From Bradyrhizobium sp. NDS-1 (GTDB lineage: Bacteria; Pseudomonadota; Alphaproteobacteria; Rhizobiales; Xanthobacteraceae), in contig NZ_CP136628.1 in the NCBI RefSeq assembly GCF_032918005.1, positions 744,001 to 808,000 of the forward strand: a stretch of 64,000 bases of DNA. The letters are read 5' to 3'. Each line of letters begins with the position of its first letter. Positions within the stretch are counted from its first letter, which is position 1. The translations under genes were made by a program, and so were the position numbers. The notes beneath the pieces were generated by a model. That model was not told the DNA's origin. It saw only the letters and a program-made list of their open reading frames with translations, and did no database searches. Below, one piece after another: positions 51,499 through 60,640 of this stretch.

Positions 51499-52800
51499 AT
51501 GAACTGGGGAGCGTCGTTTAGGCCGCGCGGGTGCCGCTGGCTTTTCCTGCCCGTCATTTTTGCGTCCGCGATCTGGTCGCCCCTAGCGTGCGCGCAGGAC
51601 GTCCGAAGCGCGCCCGCCGCGCCGGGGCCGGTCTTTTCGGATAGCGGTCCCGATGCCGAGCTCTACGGTGCGGCTGAAGGCTATCCGGTCGGCACGCGCG
51701 GAGCCGCTCCCCCGCTCGATAAGCTCGTCGGCAGCTACAGCCATTTCGGCGAGATCTATCCCTCGCGCCGGGTCGCTCGCTCGACGGCGCCCTGGCAATT
51801 CAAGCGCGCGCCGGAGCCACAGGTCACCTACAGTTTTGGCACCGAAAAGCTCGGCATTGCGGACTACCTCAAGCGCAACCCGGTGACGGGCCTCCTGATC
51901 GCGAGGGATGACACCATCCTGTACGAGCACTATCAATATGCGCGGACCGACCACCACCGCTTTGTCTCGCAGTCCATGGCGAAGACGGTGGTGGCCATGC
52001 TGGTCGGGATCGCGGTCTCGGAGGGACGGATCAAGTCGATCGACGACCTTGTCTCGACCTACGTCGGCGGCCTTGCAGGCACGGAATATGGCGACACGTC
52101 CATCCGGGCCTTGTTGAACATGTCGTCAGGCGTCGCATTCTCGGAAGTCTATGACGGGAACGACGACATCGCCCGGCTTGGGCGGGCCCTGTTCGCCGGC
52201 CCGCCGAAAGACCCCGCCGCCATCGTCGCGCAGTTCAACACACGGACCGCGCCGCCAGGCACCAAATTCCACTATGCCAGCGTGGAAACGGAGATACTCG
52301 GCTTGGTCCTGCGCGCCGCCACGGGCACGCCGGTCGCCGACTATCTCCGCGACCGGATCTGGGACCCCATCGGCACCGAAGCGGATGCCTCGTGGGCGAT
52401 CGACGGCAGCGGACAGGAGGTCGCCTTTTGCTGCTTCAACGCGACCTTGCGCGATTATGCGCGCCTGGGCCGGTTGCTCGCCCATGACGGCGCCTGGGAA
52501 GGCCGTCAATTGATCCCCCGGCAATGGTTGCTGGATGCCACGATTGTGCGGCCGGCCGATGGCCATCTCGCCCCGAAAGTGGCCACGCCGTATTTCGGTT
52601 ACGGCTACCAGGTGTGGCTCCTCCCCGGCGAGCCGCGCCGATTTGCCCTGCTCGGCATCCGCGGTCAGTTCATCCTGGTCGATCCCGCCTCCAAGCTCGT
52701 CATGGTGCACACCGCCGTGCGCCAGAAGCCGTCCGAGCCGGGCGCACTCCGGGAGCCGCTCGCGTTGTGGTTCGCCGTGCTGCAACAGCTCGGGCAATGA
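51499..52800 (+). CDS. Serine hydrolase, class C beta-lactamase-like, exported
   Basis: 433 residues. Signal peptide ends near ACAQDV. The S-x-x-K nucleophile motif is SMAK in VSQSMAKTVVAM (about residue 158), the Y-x-[NS] motif is YAS in KFHYASVETEILGLV, and the third element is seen as LLGIRGQFILVDP near the C-terminus, where His/Lys-Thr-Gly is replaced. This is the 6-aminohexanoate-dimer hydrolase/EstB-like branch, so esterase or amidase activity is more likely than beta-lactamase. Periplasmic. Starts at 51499; AGG lies close upstream. Confidence 0.85.
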   Translation: MNWGASFRPRGCRWLFLPVIFASAIWSPLACAQDVRSAPAAPGPVFSDSGPDAELYGAAEGYPVGTRGAAPPLDKLVGSYSHFGEIYPSRRVARSTAPWQFKRAPEPQVTYSFGTEKLGIADYLKRNPVTGLLIARDDTILYEHYQYARTDHHRFVSQSMAKTVVAMLVGIAVSEGRIKSIDDLVSTYVGGLAGTEYGDTSIRALLNMSSGVAFSEVYDGNDDIARLGRALFAGPPKDPAAIVAQFNTRTAPPGTKFHYASVETEILGLVLRAATGTPVADYLRDRIWDPIGTEADASWAIDGSGQEVAFCCFNATLRDYARLGRLLAHDGAWEGRQLIPRQWLLDATIVRPADGHLAPKVATPYFGYGYQVWLLPGEPRRFALLGIRGQFILVDPASKLVMVHTAVRQKPSEPGALREPLALWFAVLQQLGQ

Positions 52801-52987
52801 TGAATTGCTGACGCCTGCCAATGGCATACAGCTGCGGCGGTGCGCGGTCGATTGCGTTCATCCTCCTGCCTGGTACTTGGCGACCGCCCGGCGATGGGCC
52901 CACGAGCCACGGCTGCATTGAACCTGTCCGGCGTCCGGGAGCACCAACCGCGCGTAAGTCCCGGTAGCCACCACGAGGGAAGGCGCG

Positions 52988-53950
52988 ATGAGGACCCTGA
53001 AAGCATCGATCTGCATTGCAGTCACGGCGCTTGCCTTGGGCCTGTCGTTCGGCGTGCCGTCCGATGCCGACGAGGACGAGTCGGGCACGCTCGCGCGGCA
53101 GATGAAGGTGCTTTATCGGGCCGGGAAGTACATGGAAGCGCTGCCGCTCGCCCAGAAGTCGCTGGCCCTTCGCGAGAAGGAGTTCGGCCCTGATGATGCC
53201 CACGTCGCGATGCCGCTGAACGACCTTGGCACGATCCATTACAATCTCGGCCAATACGCTGTTGCCGAACCGCTGTACAAGCGCGCGCTGGCGATCCGGG
53301 AGAGGACACTCGGTCCGAATCATGCCGAAGTCGCCATGGTGCTGAACAATCTGGGCGATCTCTATCGCGCGGAAGAGCGTTACGCAGAAGCGGAGCCGCT
53401 CCTCAAGCGCTCGATCGCCATCAGCGAGAAGACGGTCGGCCCCAATGATGCGTCGATCGTGATGGCGTTGAGCAACCTCGGCGCGGTCTACAGCCATCAG
53501 GGCCAGTACGATCAGGCCATACCGCTATTCAAGCGAGGCCTCGCCGTGCTGCAGAAGGCGCTCGGTCCCGACGATCCCGAAGCCACGGTGCTGATGAACA
53601 ATTTGGCCGACGCCTATATCAATCGCCATCGCTATGCCGATGCCGAGCGCCTGCTGAAGCGGTCGATGGCGGTGACCGAGAAGGCGTTCGGCCCGGATCA
53701 TCCCGACATCGCGCAGGCACAGAACAATCTGGCTGCGCTCTACGGGCGTCAGGGCCGTAACGCGGAGGCCGAGCGGCTGTTCAAGCGGTCGGCGGCCACT
53801 TTCGAAAAAACCCTCGGCCCCAACCATCCGGATCTCGCCGGCGTTCTGGAAAACCTCGCCGGTCTCTACAAGTATCAAGGCCGCTATGCCGATGCCGAGC
53901 AGGTCCTGAAACGGTCGATGGCCATTCGCGGGAAGACAAGGCCGATCTGA
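52988..53950 (+). CDS. Exported TPR protein, kinesin-light-chain type repeats
   Basis: 320 residues. Signal peptide MRTLKASICIAVTALALGLS, GGAAGG before the ATG. Then about six TPR units of 42 residues each: YAVAEPLYKRALAIRERTLG, YAEAEPLLKRSIAISEKTVG, YDQAIPLFKRGLAVLQKALG, YADAERLLKRSMAVTEKAFG, NAEAERLFKRSAATFEKTLG and YADAEQVLKRSMAIRGKTRP. Each has the KLC-like L-x-x-G-P-x-H-P-x-x-A linker. A protein-protein scaffold; partner unknown. Confidence 0.87.
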   Translation: MRTLKASICIAVTALALGLSFGVPSDADEDESGTLARQMKVLYRAGKYMEALPLAQKSLALREKEFGPDDAHVAMPLNDLGTIHYNLGQYAVAEPLYKRALAIRERTLGPNHAEVAMVLNNLGDLYRAEERYAEAEPLLKRSIAISEKTVGPNDASIVMALSNLGAVYSHQGQYDQAIPLFKRGLAVLQKALGPDDPEATVLMNNLADAYINRHRYADAERLLKRSMAVTEKAFGPDHPDIAQAQNNLAALYGRQGRNAEAERLFKRSAATFEKTLGPNHPDLAGVLENLAGLYKYQGRYADAEQVLKRSMAIRGKTRPI

Positions 53951-54044
53951 AGAGCAGGATGTTAGGGCAATGCGTCCGCTGTAGCTCGAAAAACAAAGGC
54001 GCAATCGAAGCCCTTCGAGCGCCGTGCCTGCCATTCTTCCCGAC

Positions 54045-54100
54045 CGCACGCAATCTCGTGGGCACGCTCCGATTTGCCCACCCTACGAAGCCATCGAATG
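54045..54100. repeat. Fragment of dispersed intergenic repeat
   Basis: cgcacgcaatctcgtgggcacgc with gatttgcccaccctacgaagcc matches the right arm word tttgcccaccctacga of the repeat at 7388-7466. Confidence 0.45.
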
Positions 54101-54120
54101 CATCGACTTGCATCAGTCAA

Positions 54121-55110
54121 TCATTCGATTACCCCGTCCGCGTGGGCCAGCAATGTAGCAGGTAGTTCGATCCCGAGTGTCTTTGCAGTCTTGAGGTTGA
54201 CGAATAGTTCATACTTGGTTGGTTGCTCGACCGGCAGATCCCCGGGCTTGGCGCCCTTGAGGATTTTATCGACGTAATCAGAGGCTAGCCGGTTCAAGTC
54301 GATGATATCCGCTCCGTAGGACAGGAGCGCACCGAGTTGAACAAATTCCTTGCCAATGGCAAACAGTGGCAGCCGATGCTCTGCGGCGAGCTCGGCGATG
54401 CGCTTGCGTGCAATGAAGAACATCGGGCTGGGAAATAGGAAGACTGCATCGGCACGCGCGCCCGCAAGCGCGGAAAACGCCTCGCCCAGCCCGTCAGGAT
54501 CCTGGACGGCAATCAGTTGCAAATGAACGCCCACGGTTTTTGATGCGGACTCCGCAGCGCTGATCATGCCTTGAGTTGTCGTCTTGCCGTATGCGGCCGG
54601 GTGCCAGATCGCTGCTATGCGAGACGCCTTGGGCAATGCTTCCTTCAATTGCGCGAGCCGCTTGGGAACAAGCTGCGGGCCGATGAAGGTTAGTCCCGTG
54701 ATGTTACCTCCTGGTCGGGCGATGCTGGCGACGAGTCCGTCTTCGACGGGGTCGCCCATAACTGGCACAACAACAGGAATTGTTTTGGTAGCTTGCTGCA
54801 CTGCCCGCGCAGCAAGCGAATTCTGTGCAACGATAAGAGCAGGATTGAGACGGACGAGGTCACTCGCCAAGGCCGGGAGTTGTTCGGCCTTTGAATCGGC
54901 TGCTCGAAGCTCGACGATGATATTCTCTCCGTCGACATAACCGCGTTCGCGCAGTCCTTGATGAAAGGCAGCCATCGAAGTCCGGGTTTGCTCGATCGAG
55001 CCGGTGGTCAAGAAGCCAATATGGGGGACTTTCTTCGGCTGTTGCGCGCGAGCAAGGGGTGACCAGGCCGCCGCGGCGCCGATCAGTGCGAGAAATTCCC
55101 GTCGCTGCAT
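54121..55110 (-). CDS. ABC transporter substrate-binding protein, TrpX/COG2984 type
   Basis: 329 residues. The start MQRREFLALIGAAAAWSPLARA is a twin-arginine-like signal peptide (R-R-E-F-L). The mature part VPHIGFLTTGSIEQTRTSMAAFHQGLRERGYVDGENI is typical of the COG2984 binding proteins that are strongly amplified in Bradyrhizobium. No ATPase or permease gene is next to it, so it is an orphan; in this family that is common. Ligand unknown. Confidence 0.88.
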   Translation of the reverse strand: MQRREFLALIGAAAAWSPLARAQQPKKVPHIGFLTTGSIEQTRTSMAAFHQGLRERGYVDGENIIVELRAADSKAEQLPALASDLVRLNPALIVAQNSLAARAVQQATKTIPVVVPVMGDPVEDGLVASIARPGGNITGLTFIGPQLVPKRLAQLKEALPKASRIAAIWHPAAYGKTTTQGMISAAESASKTVGVHLQLIAVQDPDGLGEAFSALAGARADAVFLFPSPMFFIARKRIAELAAEHRLPLFAIGKEFVQLGALLSYGADIIDLNRLASDYVDKILKGAKPGDLPVEQPTKYELFVNLKTAKTLGIELPATLLAHADGVIE

Positions 55111-55426
55111 GACACCTCCTCTGATTGAGGCTCAACCACAATAACGCGAGCGCCGACCCGAGCCAACAACCACTTGCCCAGCGCCCACGCAATCGTTCCG
55201 TGACGCGATGGCGCTATCGGGGTCCGTAATACGCGTGGGAACGAGCACGCATGTTTCCCGAGCGGGATTGCGCGCGGGCCGAAACAATTAACGACGCTGA
55301 CGCTATTGCAGAAGCCCGGTATGCCGCAGCGCCTAGGCTGCCAAGTATCTTTGCGACGCGTGATATTTGCACGGACCATGAAATTGCTCCATGCATGAAT
55401 GATCGAGAGTCGAAAAAATCAGATGG

Positions 55427-55462
55427 ACTATCGTGCCGGCTCATCCGGCCCTCTCCGATAGT
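55427..55462. repeat. Nested hairpin ACTATCG...CGATAGT
   Basis: The outer stem ACTATCG (55427-55433) pairs with CGATAGT (55456-55462) and encloses an inner stem GCCGG / CCGGC (55435-55439 with 55445-55449). A two-level stem-loop with no nearby reading frame explains neither gene. Confidence 0.5.
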
Positions 55463-55509
55463 GCCACCATACCCCTGTTTTGCCCGACGGATCAAACCGG
55501 ATTCGCAAA

Positions 55510-55543
55510 AAGCGAAAAAGCGCAATGCCGCCAAGGGGGCGGC
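55510..55543 (-). terminator. Rho-independent terminator of lepA
   Basis: On the minus strand GCCGCC-CCCTT-GGCGGC is followed by ATTGCGCTTTTTCGCTTTTT, a G/C stem with T-rich tail, about 100 bp after the lepA stop. Good textbook form. Confidence 0.75.
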
Positions 55544-55641
55544 TACTGTGCATGGGGTTGTTTTCGCACTTTTGTTTTGCCGCCCGGAGGCCGCCTGTTT
55601 CCCGGCCCCGAAGACCGGACCGGCCCTCCCAAGCCCCCGCC

Positions 55642-57453
55642 TCAGCTATCCACCTTCAGCGCGGCAATGAAGGCTTCCTGCGGGATGTCGACCTTGCCGA
55701 ACTGCCGCATCTTCTTCTTGCCTTCCTTCTGCTTCTCCAGAAGTTTTCGTTTACGCGTGATGTCGCCGCCGTAGCATTTGGCGGTGACGTCCTTGCGCAG
55801 CGCGCGCACCGTCTCGCGGGCGATCACCTTGCCGCCGATCGCCGCCTGGATCGGGATCTGGAACATGTGCGGCGGGATCAGCTCCTTCATCTTCTCGACC
55901 ATGGCGCGGCCGCGCCCTTCCGCGCGGGTGCGGTGGACCAGCATCGAGAGCGCGTCGACCGGCTCGTTGTTGACGAGGATCTGCATCTTGACGAGGTCGG
56001 CCGGCTTGTAGTCGGTCAGATGATAGTCGAACGAGGCGTAGCCCTTGGAAACCGATTTCAGGCGGTCGTAGAAGTCGAACACCACCTCGTTCAGCGGCAG
56101 ATCGTATTTCACCATCGCGCGGGCGCCGACGTAAGTCAGCTCCTTCTGCGAGCCGCGGCGGTCCTGGCACAGCTTCAGGACGCTGCCGAGATATTCGTCG
56201 GGCGTGAGGATCGTCGCCTCGATCCACGGCTCCTGGATCTCGGCGATCTTGACCACGTCGGGCATGTCGACGGGATTGTGGATCTCGAGCTCGCTGCCGT
56301 CGGTGAGCTTCATCTTGTAGATGACGCTCGGCGCGGTCGCGATCAGATTGAGATCGAACTCGCGCGACAGCCGCTCCTGGATGATCTCGAGGTGCAGGAG
56401 TCCGAGGAAGCCGCAGCGGAAGCCGAAGCCGAGTGCGGCCGAGGTCTCCATCTCGAACGAGAAGCTGGCGTCGTTGAGGCGCAGCTTGCCCATGGCGCCG
56501 CGCAGCGTCTCAAAATCGTCGGCGTCGACCGGAAACAGGCCGCAGAACACCACGGGGATCGCCGGCTTGAAGCCGGGCAGCATTTCGGTGACCGGCTTCC
56601 TGTCGTCGGTGATGGTGTCGCCGACGCGGGTGTCGGCGACTTCCTTGATCGCGGCGGTGATGAAGCCGATCTCGCCGGGGCCGAGCTCGTCGACCTGTGT
56701 CATCTTCGGCGTGAAGAAGCCGACACGCTCGACGTCATAGGCCGCGCCCGTGCCCATCATGCGCACGCGGCTGCCCTTCTTCATGACGCCGTCGACGACG
56801 CGAATGAGAACGACGACGCCGAGATAGACGTCATACCAGCTGTCGACCAGCAGCGCCTTGAGCGTCGCGTCGCGGTCGCCCTTCGGCGGCGGCAGGCGGG
56901 TGACGATGGCCTCCAGCACGTCGGGGACGCCGAGGCCGGTCTTGGCCGAGATCATCACCGCGTCGGAGGCGTCGATGCCGATGACGTCCTCGATCTGCTG
57001 CTTGATCTTCTCGGGTTCGGCGGCGGGAAGGTCGACCTTGTTCAGGACCGGGACGATCTCGTGATTGTTGTCGAGCGCCTGGTAGACGTTGGCGAGCGTC
57101 TGCGCCTCGACGCCCTGGCTGGCGTCGACCACCAGGAGGGAACCTTCGCACGCTGCCAGCGACCGCGAGACTTCGTAGGCGAAGTCGACATGGCCGGGCG
57201 TGTCCATCAGGTTGAAGATGTAGTCCTTGCCGTCCTTGGCGCGGTACTGGAGGCGCACCGTCTGCGCCTTGATGGTGATGCCGCGCTCGCGCTCGATGTC
57301 CATGGAATCGAGCACCTGCTCCTTGCCCGCCATCTCGCGGTCGGAGAGGCCGCCCGTCATCTGGATCAGGCGGTCGGCCAGCGTCGATTTGCCATGGTCG
57401 ATATGGGCGACGATGGAGAAATTGCGGATGTTCGAAATGGGGACGGTCGTCAT
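55642..57453 (-). CDS. lepA: Elongation factor 4 (LepA) GTPase
   Basis: 603 residues, the normal length. G1 [15 protein letters not shown]2 region [13 protein letters not shown]3 DTPGHVDF, G4 NKVDLP, then LepA-specific [20 protein letters not shown] and the C-terminal domain ending. Acts on the ribosome to reverse or remodel elongation complexes. The C-terminal [20 protein letters not shown] is strongly conserved. Start 57453 ([14 protein letters not shown]) is the family N-terminus; the open codons upstream are not used. Confidence 0.97.
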   Translation of the reverse strand: MTTVPISNIRNFSIVAHIDHGKSTLADRLIQMTGGLSDREMAGKEQVLDSMDIERERGITIKAQTVRLQYRAKDGKDYIFNLMDTPGHVDFAYEVSRSLAACEGSLLVVDASQGVEAQTLANVYQALDNNHEIVPVLNKVDLPAAEPEKIKQQIEDVIGIDASDAVMISAKTGLGVPDVLEAIVTRLPPPKGDRDATLKALLVDSWYDVYLGVVVLIRVVDGVMKKGSRVRMMGTGAAYDVERVGFFTPKMTQVDELGPGEIGFITAAIKEVADTRVGDTITDDRKPVTEMLPGFKPAIPVVFCGLFPVDADDFETLRGAMGKLRLNDASFSFEMETSAALGFGFRCGFLGLLHLEIIQERLSREFDLNLIATAPSVIYKMKLTDGSELEIHNPVDMPDVVKIAEIQEPWIEATILTPDEYLGSVLKLCQDRRGSQKELTYVGARAMVKYDLPLNEVVFDFYDRLKSVSKGYASFDYHLTDYKPADLVKMQILVNNEPVDALSMLVHRTRAEGRGRAMVEKMKELIPPHMFQIPIQAAIGGKVIARETVRALRKDVTAKCYGGDITRKRKLLEKQKEGKKKMRQFGKVDIPQEAFIAALKVDS

Positions 57454-57567
57454 GGGCGCGGGATACCACTCACATCCCCGTGCGGCAACCATATTGCTGT
57501 ATTTTCAGGGCCTTTGTTCACGCCAAGCTGATTCCACGGCGGGACGAAACGCGCTACGCAAGCCCCC

Positions 57568-59193
57568 ATGTCCACCACGTCTCTTCCTGCCCATAGGGCG
57601 CGCACGAAGACCCGCCTGAGCTTCAACCGCTTCCGGGCCTGGCTGGTTGCCTGCGCGGTCCGCCCTGAGGCGAGATTGTGGCTGGTGATCCAGCTCGCGA
57701 TCCTGCATGCGGTGCTCTGGACCCTCATCCTGATCAATCTCAAGGCCGCGCAGGACGTTCACATGGACGTCGCAGAGGCCTATGGCTGGGGCCAGAAATT
57801 CCTCTGGGGCTACGGCAAGCACCCGCCGCTGTCGGGCTGGGTCGCCGGCCTCTGGTTCACGGTGTTCCCGGCGGCGGACTGGGCGACCTATGCGCTGGCG
57901 ATGGCGACCGTCGGCGTCGGCATGGTGATCTGCTGGCTCCTCGCGCTGCGCGTGGTGGATGCGCGCCGCGCGTTCCTGGTCGTGGTGATGATCGCGCTCT
58001 ACCCGATCTTCAATTTCAAGGGCTTCAAGTACAATCCGGACCTGCTTCAGCTCGTCACGCTGCCGCTGCTCGTGCTTGCTTATCTCAACGCCTTCGAGAA
58101 GCGGAGCTGGCAGTCAGGCGTCTTGCTCGGTCTCGCCGGCGCGCTGGCGCTGATGACCAAATATTGGGTGCTGACCATGATCGGCGCCGTCGGCATGGCG
58201 GCGCTGATCCATCCCGAGCGGCTGAAATTCGTCGCGTCGCCGGCGCCATGGGTGGCGATCGCGACGATGGTGGTGGCGATGATCCCGCACATCGTCTGGC
58301 TGGCGGATGCGCATTTCGTGCCGCTGACCTATGCCGGCGATACCTACAGCCTCCAGGACGCGAGCCAGGTGCATCAGCTCGTCGCCGGCTACATGCTGCA
58401 TAATCTGGGGCTGCTGGCCTTGCCGGTGGTGCTGGCCGGGCTCGCGATGGCGCTGGTGCCGCCTTGGTTCACACTGCTGTTGCGCGCGCCATTGCGCATC
58501 GTCACGCGCGCCTGGGCGCGCGGCGCCAATTCGGGCGTCAATCTTTCTCAGGCGCTGAACGTGTGGACGATCCAGATGATCGTCGCGGTCGGCCCGCCGC
58601 TCGGCGCGCTCGTCTTCAGCATCTACATGAAAACGGATTGGGGCATCTCGCTGTTCTTCCTGGTGCCCCTGGCGCTGGTCGCGATTCCCGCATTGCGGGT
58701 GCAGAGCGCGAGCCTGTTCAATATCGCCGCGATCTGGTTCGTGCTCAGCGCCGCGACGCTCGCCGGCTCGCCCTGGATCGCCGCGCGCGAGATGGGCGCC
58801 AATGCCGGCAACACCGCGACCTATGGCGCGCGTTCGGAACTGGCGCGCGAATTGACCCAGGCCTGGCACGCCCGCTTCGCCTCGCGCTGGGCCGTCGTTG
58901 TCGGGTCGATGGAGACGATCCAGCCGATGGTATTCTACAGCCCCGATCATCCGAGCCCGTTCACGCCGAACGAAGCCTGGGCGTCCGGGCTGACCTCGCT
59001 CGACGACGTCAAGCGATACGGGTTCATCGGCGTGTTCGATGCGACCGACGAACGCCTGCCCAAGTTCGAGAAATGGGTCTCCGAAACCGCGCCGAACGCC
59101 GAGCGCATCGTGATGACCACACGCCGCTTTGCCCACGGCAAGCCCGGCCCGGCGATGGTCTGGAACGTCTACATCGCGCCGCCGGGGAAGTGA
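57568..59193 (+). CDS. GT39-like dolichyl/polyprenyl-phosphate mannosyltransferase family membrane protein
   Basis: 541 residues with about ten membrane helices. The first periplasmic loop has DVHMDVAEAYGWGQKFLWGYGKHPPLSGW, whose acidic residues and the HPPLSGW motif are typical of ArnT/PMT-like (GT39/GT83) transferases that move sugars from polyprenyl phosphate to lipid A or proteins. A soluble C-terminal domain follows (about 430-541, FYSPDHPSPFTPNEAW). The substrate is not predictable. It is divergent from lepA. Confidence 0.85.
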   Translation: MSTTSLPAHRARTKTRLSFNRFRAWLVACAVRPEARLWLVIQLAILHAVLWTLILINLKAAQDVHMDVAEAYGWGQKFLWGYGKHPPLSGWVAGLWFTVFPAADWATYALAMATVGVGMVICWLLALRVVDARRAFLVVVMIALYPIFNFKGFKYNPDLLQLVTLPLLVLAYLNAFEKRSWQSGVLLGLAGALALMTKYWVLTMIGAVGMAALIHPERLKFVASPAPWVAIATMVVAMIPHIVWLADAHFVPLTYAGDTYSLQDASQVHQLVAGYMLHNLGLLALPVVLAGLAMALVPPWFTLLLRAPLRIVTRAWARGANSGVNLSQALNVWTIQMIVAVGPPLGALVFSIYMKTDWGISLFFLVPLALVAIPALRVQSASLFNIAAIWFVLSAATLAGSPWIAAREMGANAGNTATYGARSELARELTQAWHARFASRWAVVVGSMETIQPMVFYSPDHPSPFTPNEAWASGLTSLDDVKRYGFIGVFDATDERLPKFEKWVSETAPNAERIVMTTRRFAHGKPGPAMVWNVYIAPPGK

Positions 59194-59199
59194 CCGAAG

Positions 59200-59257
59200 G
59201 TCATTCCGGGACGATGCGCTGCAAGGGCCTGGTGCTTTCGCGCCATCCCGGAATGAC
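59200..59257. repeat. Palindrome between convergent GT39 and ptsH genes
   Basis: GTCATTCCGGGACGATGCG (59200-59218) pairs with CGCCATCCCGGAATGAC (59241-59257). It resembles the short palindrome at 8606-8639 and may end transcription from both sides. Confidence 0.65.
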
Positions 59258-59266
59258 GCGGAGAAT

Positions 59267-59584
59267 CTAAACCCCTTCCTCGTTGAACTTGCTTTCAACG
59301 AGCTCCGTGATCGCCGCGAGCGCGGCTTCCGCTTCCGCGCCGGACGCCGCGACGGTGATCGTGGTACCCGGTCCGGCCGCGAGCATCATCAGGCCCATGA
59401 TCGAGGTACCGCCGACGGTCTCGCCGCCGCGCGTCACCCAGACCTGCGCGTCGAAGCGTTCGACCGCCTGGACGAATTTCGCCGAGGCCCGCGCATGCAG
59501 GCCGCGCTTGTTGATGATCAGGAGATCCTTGGAGATCGCGCCCGCGGGCACGCCTGTCCCCGCTTGTGGCGCCTCCTCGCTCAT
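59267..59584 (-). CDS. ptsH: HPr phosphocarrier protein
   Basis: 105 residues. The phosphorylated histidine lies in RGLHARASAKFVQAV near residue 30, and the HprK target serine region is in SIMGLMMLAAG. Part of the nitrogen-related/regulatory PTS of alphaproteobacteria, which has no sugar permease here. It overlaps manX by four bases (ATGA), so it is made with EIIA. The N-terminal extension of about 15 residues is longer than E. coli HPr. Confidence 0.93.
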   Translation of the reverse strand: MSEEAPQAGTGVPAGAISKDLLIINKRGLHARASAKFVQAVERFDAQVWVTRGGETVGGTSIMGLMMLAAGPGTTITVAASGAEAEAALAAITELVESKFNEEGV

Positions 59585-59982
59585 TTGCCGGCGAGCACCC
59601 GGCTGGCGATGGTGACGTATTTGCGGCCAGCTTCCTGGGCCATCGCGATCGCGTCCGGCAGCGGACGCTCCTCGCGCACCTTGGCGAGCTTCACCAGCAT
59701 GGGAAGGTTGATGCCCGCGAGCACTTCGACCTTGGGCCGGCTCATGCAGGATATTGCGAGGTTCGACGGTGTGCCGCCGAACATGTCGGTGAGGATCGCA
59801 ACGCCGTCGCCGGAATCGACGCGGTTAACCGCCTCGATGATGTCGCTTCGACAAAGATCGGAATCGTCTTCGGCACCGATCGTGATCGCTTCGATTTGCT
59901 TTTGTGGGCCCATGACATGCTCAAGCGCTGCCTTGAATTCGTCGGCAAGGCGCCCGTGGGTCACAAGTACTAGACCAATCAT
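59581..59982 (-). CDS. manX: PTS EIIA component, mannose-family (EIIA-Man/ManX)
   Basis: 133 residues. LVLVTHGRLADEFKAALEHV holds the active His at residue 9, and LTDMFGGTPSNLAI is the EIIA-Man motif. Receives phosphate from HPr. In alphaproteobacteria it is a regulatory end-acceptor, without IIBC. Start 59982 is a good family N-terminus MIGLVLVTHG. hprK ends 133 bp upstream. Confidence 0.92.
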   Translation of the reverse strand: MIGLVLVTHGRLADEFKAALEHVMGPQKQIEAITIGAEDDSDLCRSDIIEAVNRVDSGDGVAILTDMFGGTPSNLAISCMSRPKVEVLAGINLPMLVKLAKVREERPLPDAIAMAQEAGRKYVTIASRVLAGK

Positions 59983-60115
59983 CGGAAAACTCCTCGCGGG
60001 CGCTTTTGGTGCACCGCACGAACGCGCCACTTTGACCATCCAGAGCCCCTGCGCAAGAGGGGATGTTGCGTATCTCCCTGAATCTAGACGGATGGATGAG
60101 GGGAGCTGCGCCGGT

Positions 60116-60640
60116 CTATTCGGTCGCGATAGTGGGGTTCATGTGGTTACCATTTCCCTTCAAACAATCGCCTGAAGGGTTAACGGAAGATGAACTCTTG
60201 GTAGTGGTCAAGGCCGCGACAACTAAAGGGAGCGGTGAATAGTCGCGTCCAACCGGGATTCGCGGTATTTCGACACCGAAAATGCTTGTTTTCAGGGATT
60301 CGGCCGGCGGCAGGCGTTCCGCGTCGGCGGCGTCCAGATCGACCACGAGACCGACGGTCGCATGCTCCACGTAGTCGCACCGGCGGATCCCCAAGCCGCG
60401 GATCTCGATCAGGCCCGCCAGGCGAGAAGCGGCGCGAACCTCAATTTCATCGCCGACTGTCGCCAGATGGACACGGTCATCCCCGACCAGAACGGCCCTT
60501 TCGACCACCCCGGCGCGGCCCGCCATGATCAAATCGAAGGCAAGGCGCGACTTGCCGGAGCCTGAGGGCCCGCGGATCAGCACCGCCAGAGGCCCGACCT
60601 TGACCGCGGAGGCGTGAACGCTGGGCCCGCCGTCGCTCAT
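60116..60640 (-). CDS. hprK: HPr kinase/phosphorylase, short alphaproteobacterial form
   Basis: 174 residues, only the C-terminal kinase domain of the 310-residue Gram-positive enzyme, as usual in alphaproteobacteria. P-loop GPSGSGKSRLAFDL near residue 26, VLVGDDRVHLATVGD (Asp site), and the HprK loop L-I-E-I-R-G-L-G-I. Phosphorylates HPr on serine. ATGA overlap with chvG upstream joins carbon sensing to the ChvG/ChvI system. The C-terminal tail after 155 is Ser/Asn-rich and not conserved. Confidence 0.92.
   Translation of the reverse strand: MSDGGPSVHASAVKVGPLAVLIRGPSGSGKSRLAFDLIMAGRAGVVERAVLVGDDRVHLATVGDEIEVRAASRLAGLIEIRGLGIRRCDYVEHATVGLVVDLDAADAERLPPAESLKTSIFGVEIPRIPVGRDYSPLPLVVAALTTTKSSSSVNPSGDCLKGNGNHMNPTIATE

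Larger units (their letters stand above)
55111..55641. other. 531-bp intergenic region with hairpins and the lepA terminator
   Basis: Contains the compound hairpin at 55427-55462, the lepA terminator at 55510-55543 and an AT-richer stretch near 55340-55420. One open frame of 139 codons crosses it on the plus strand but has no ribosome site, is odd in composition and runs over the terminator, so I do not call it. Possible small RNA region. Confidence 0.5.

Noticed and set aside
55251..55670. 139-codon plus-strand frame in the region before lepA
   Set aside because: No ribosome site, mixed composition, overlaps the lepA terminator and the end of lepA.
55480..57531. 683-codon plus-strand frame over lepA
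   Set aside because: Shadow of LepA, whose motifs are complete on the minus strand.
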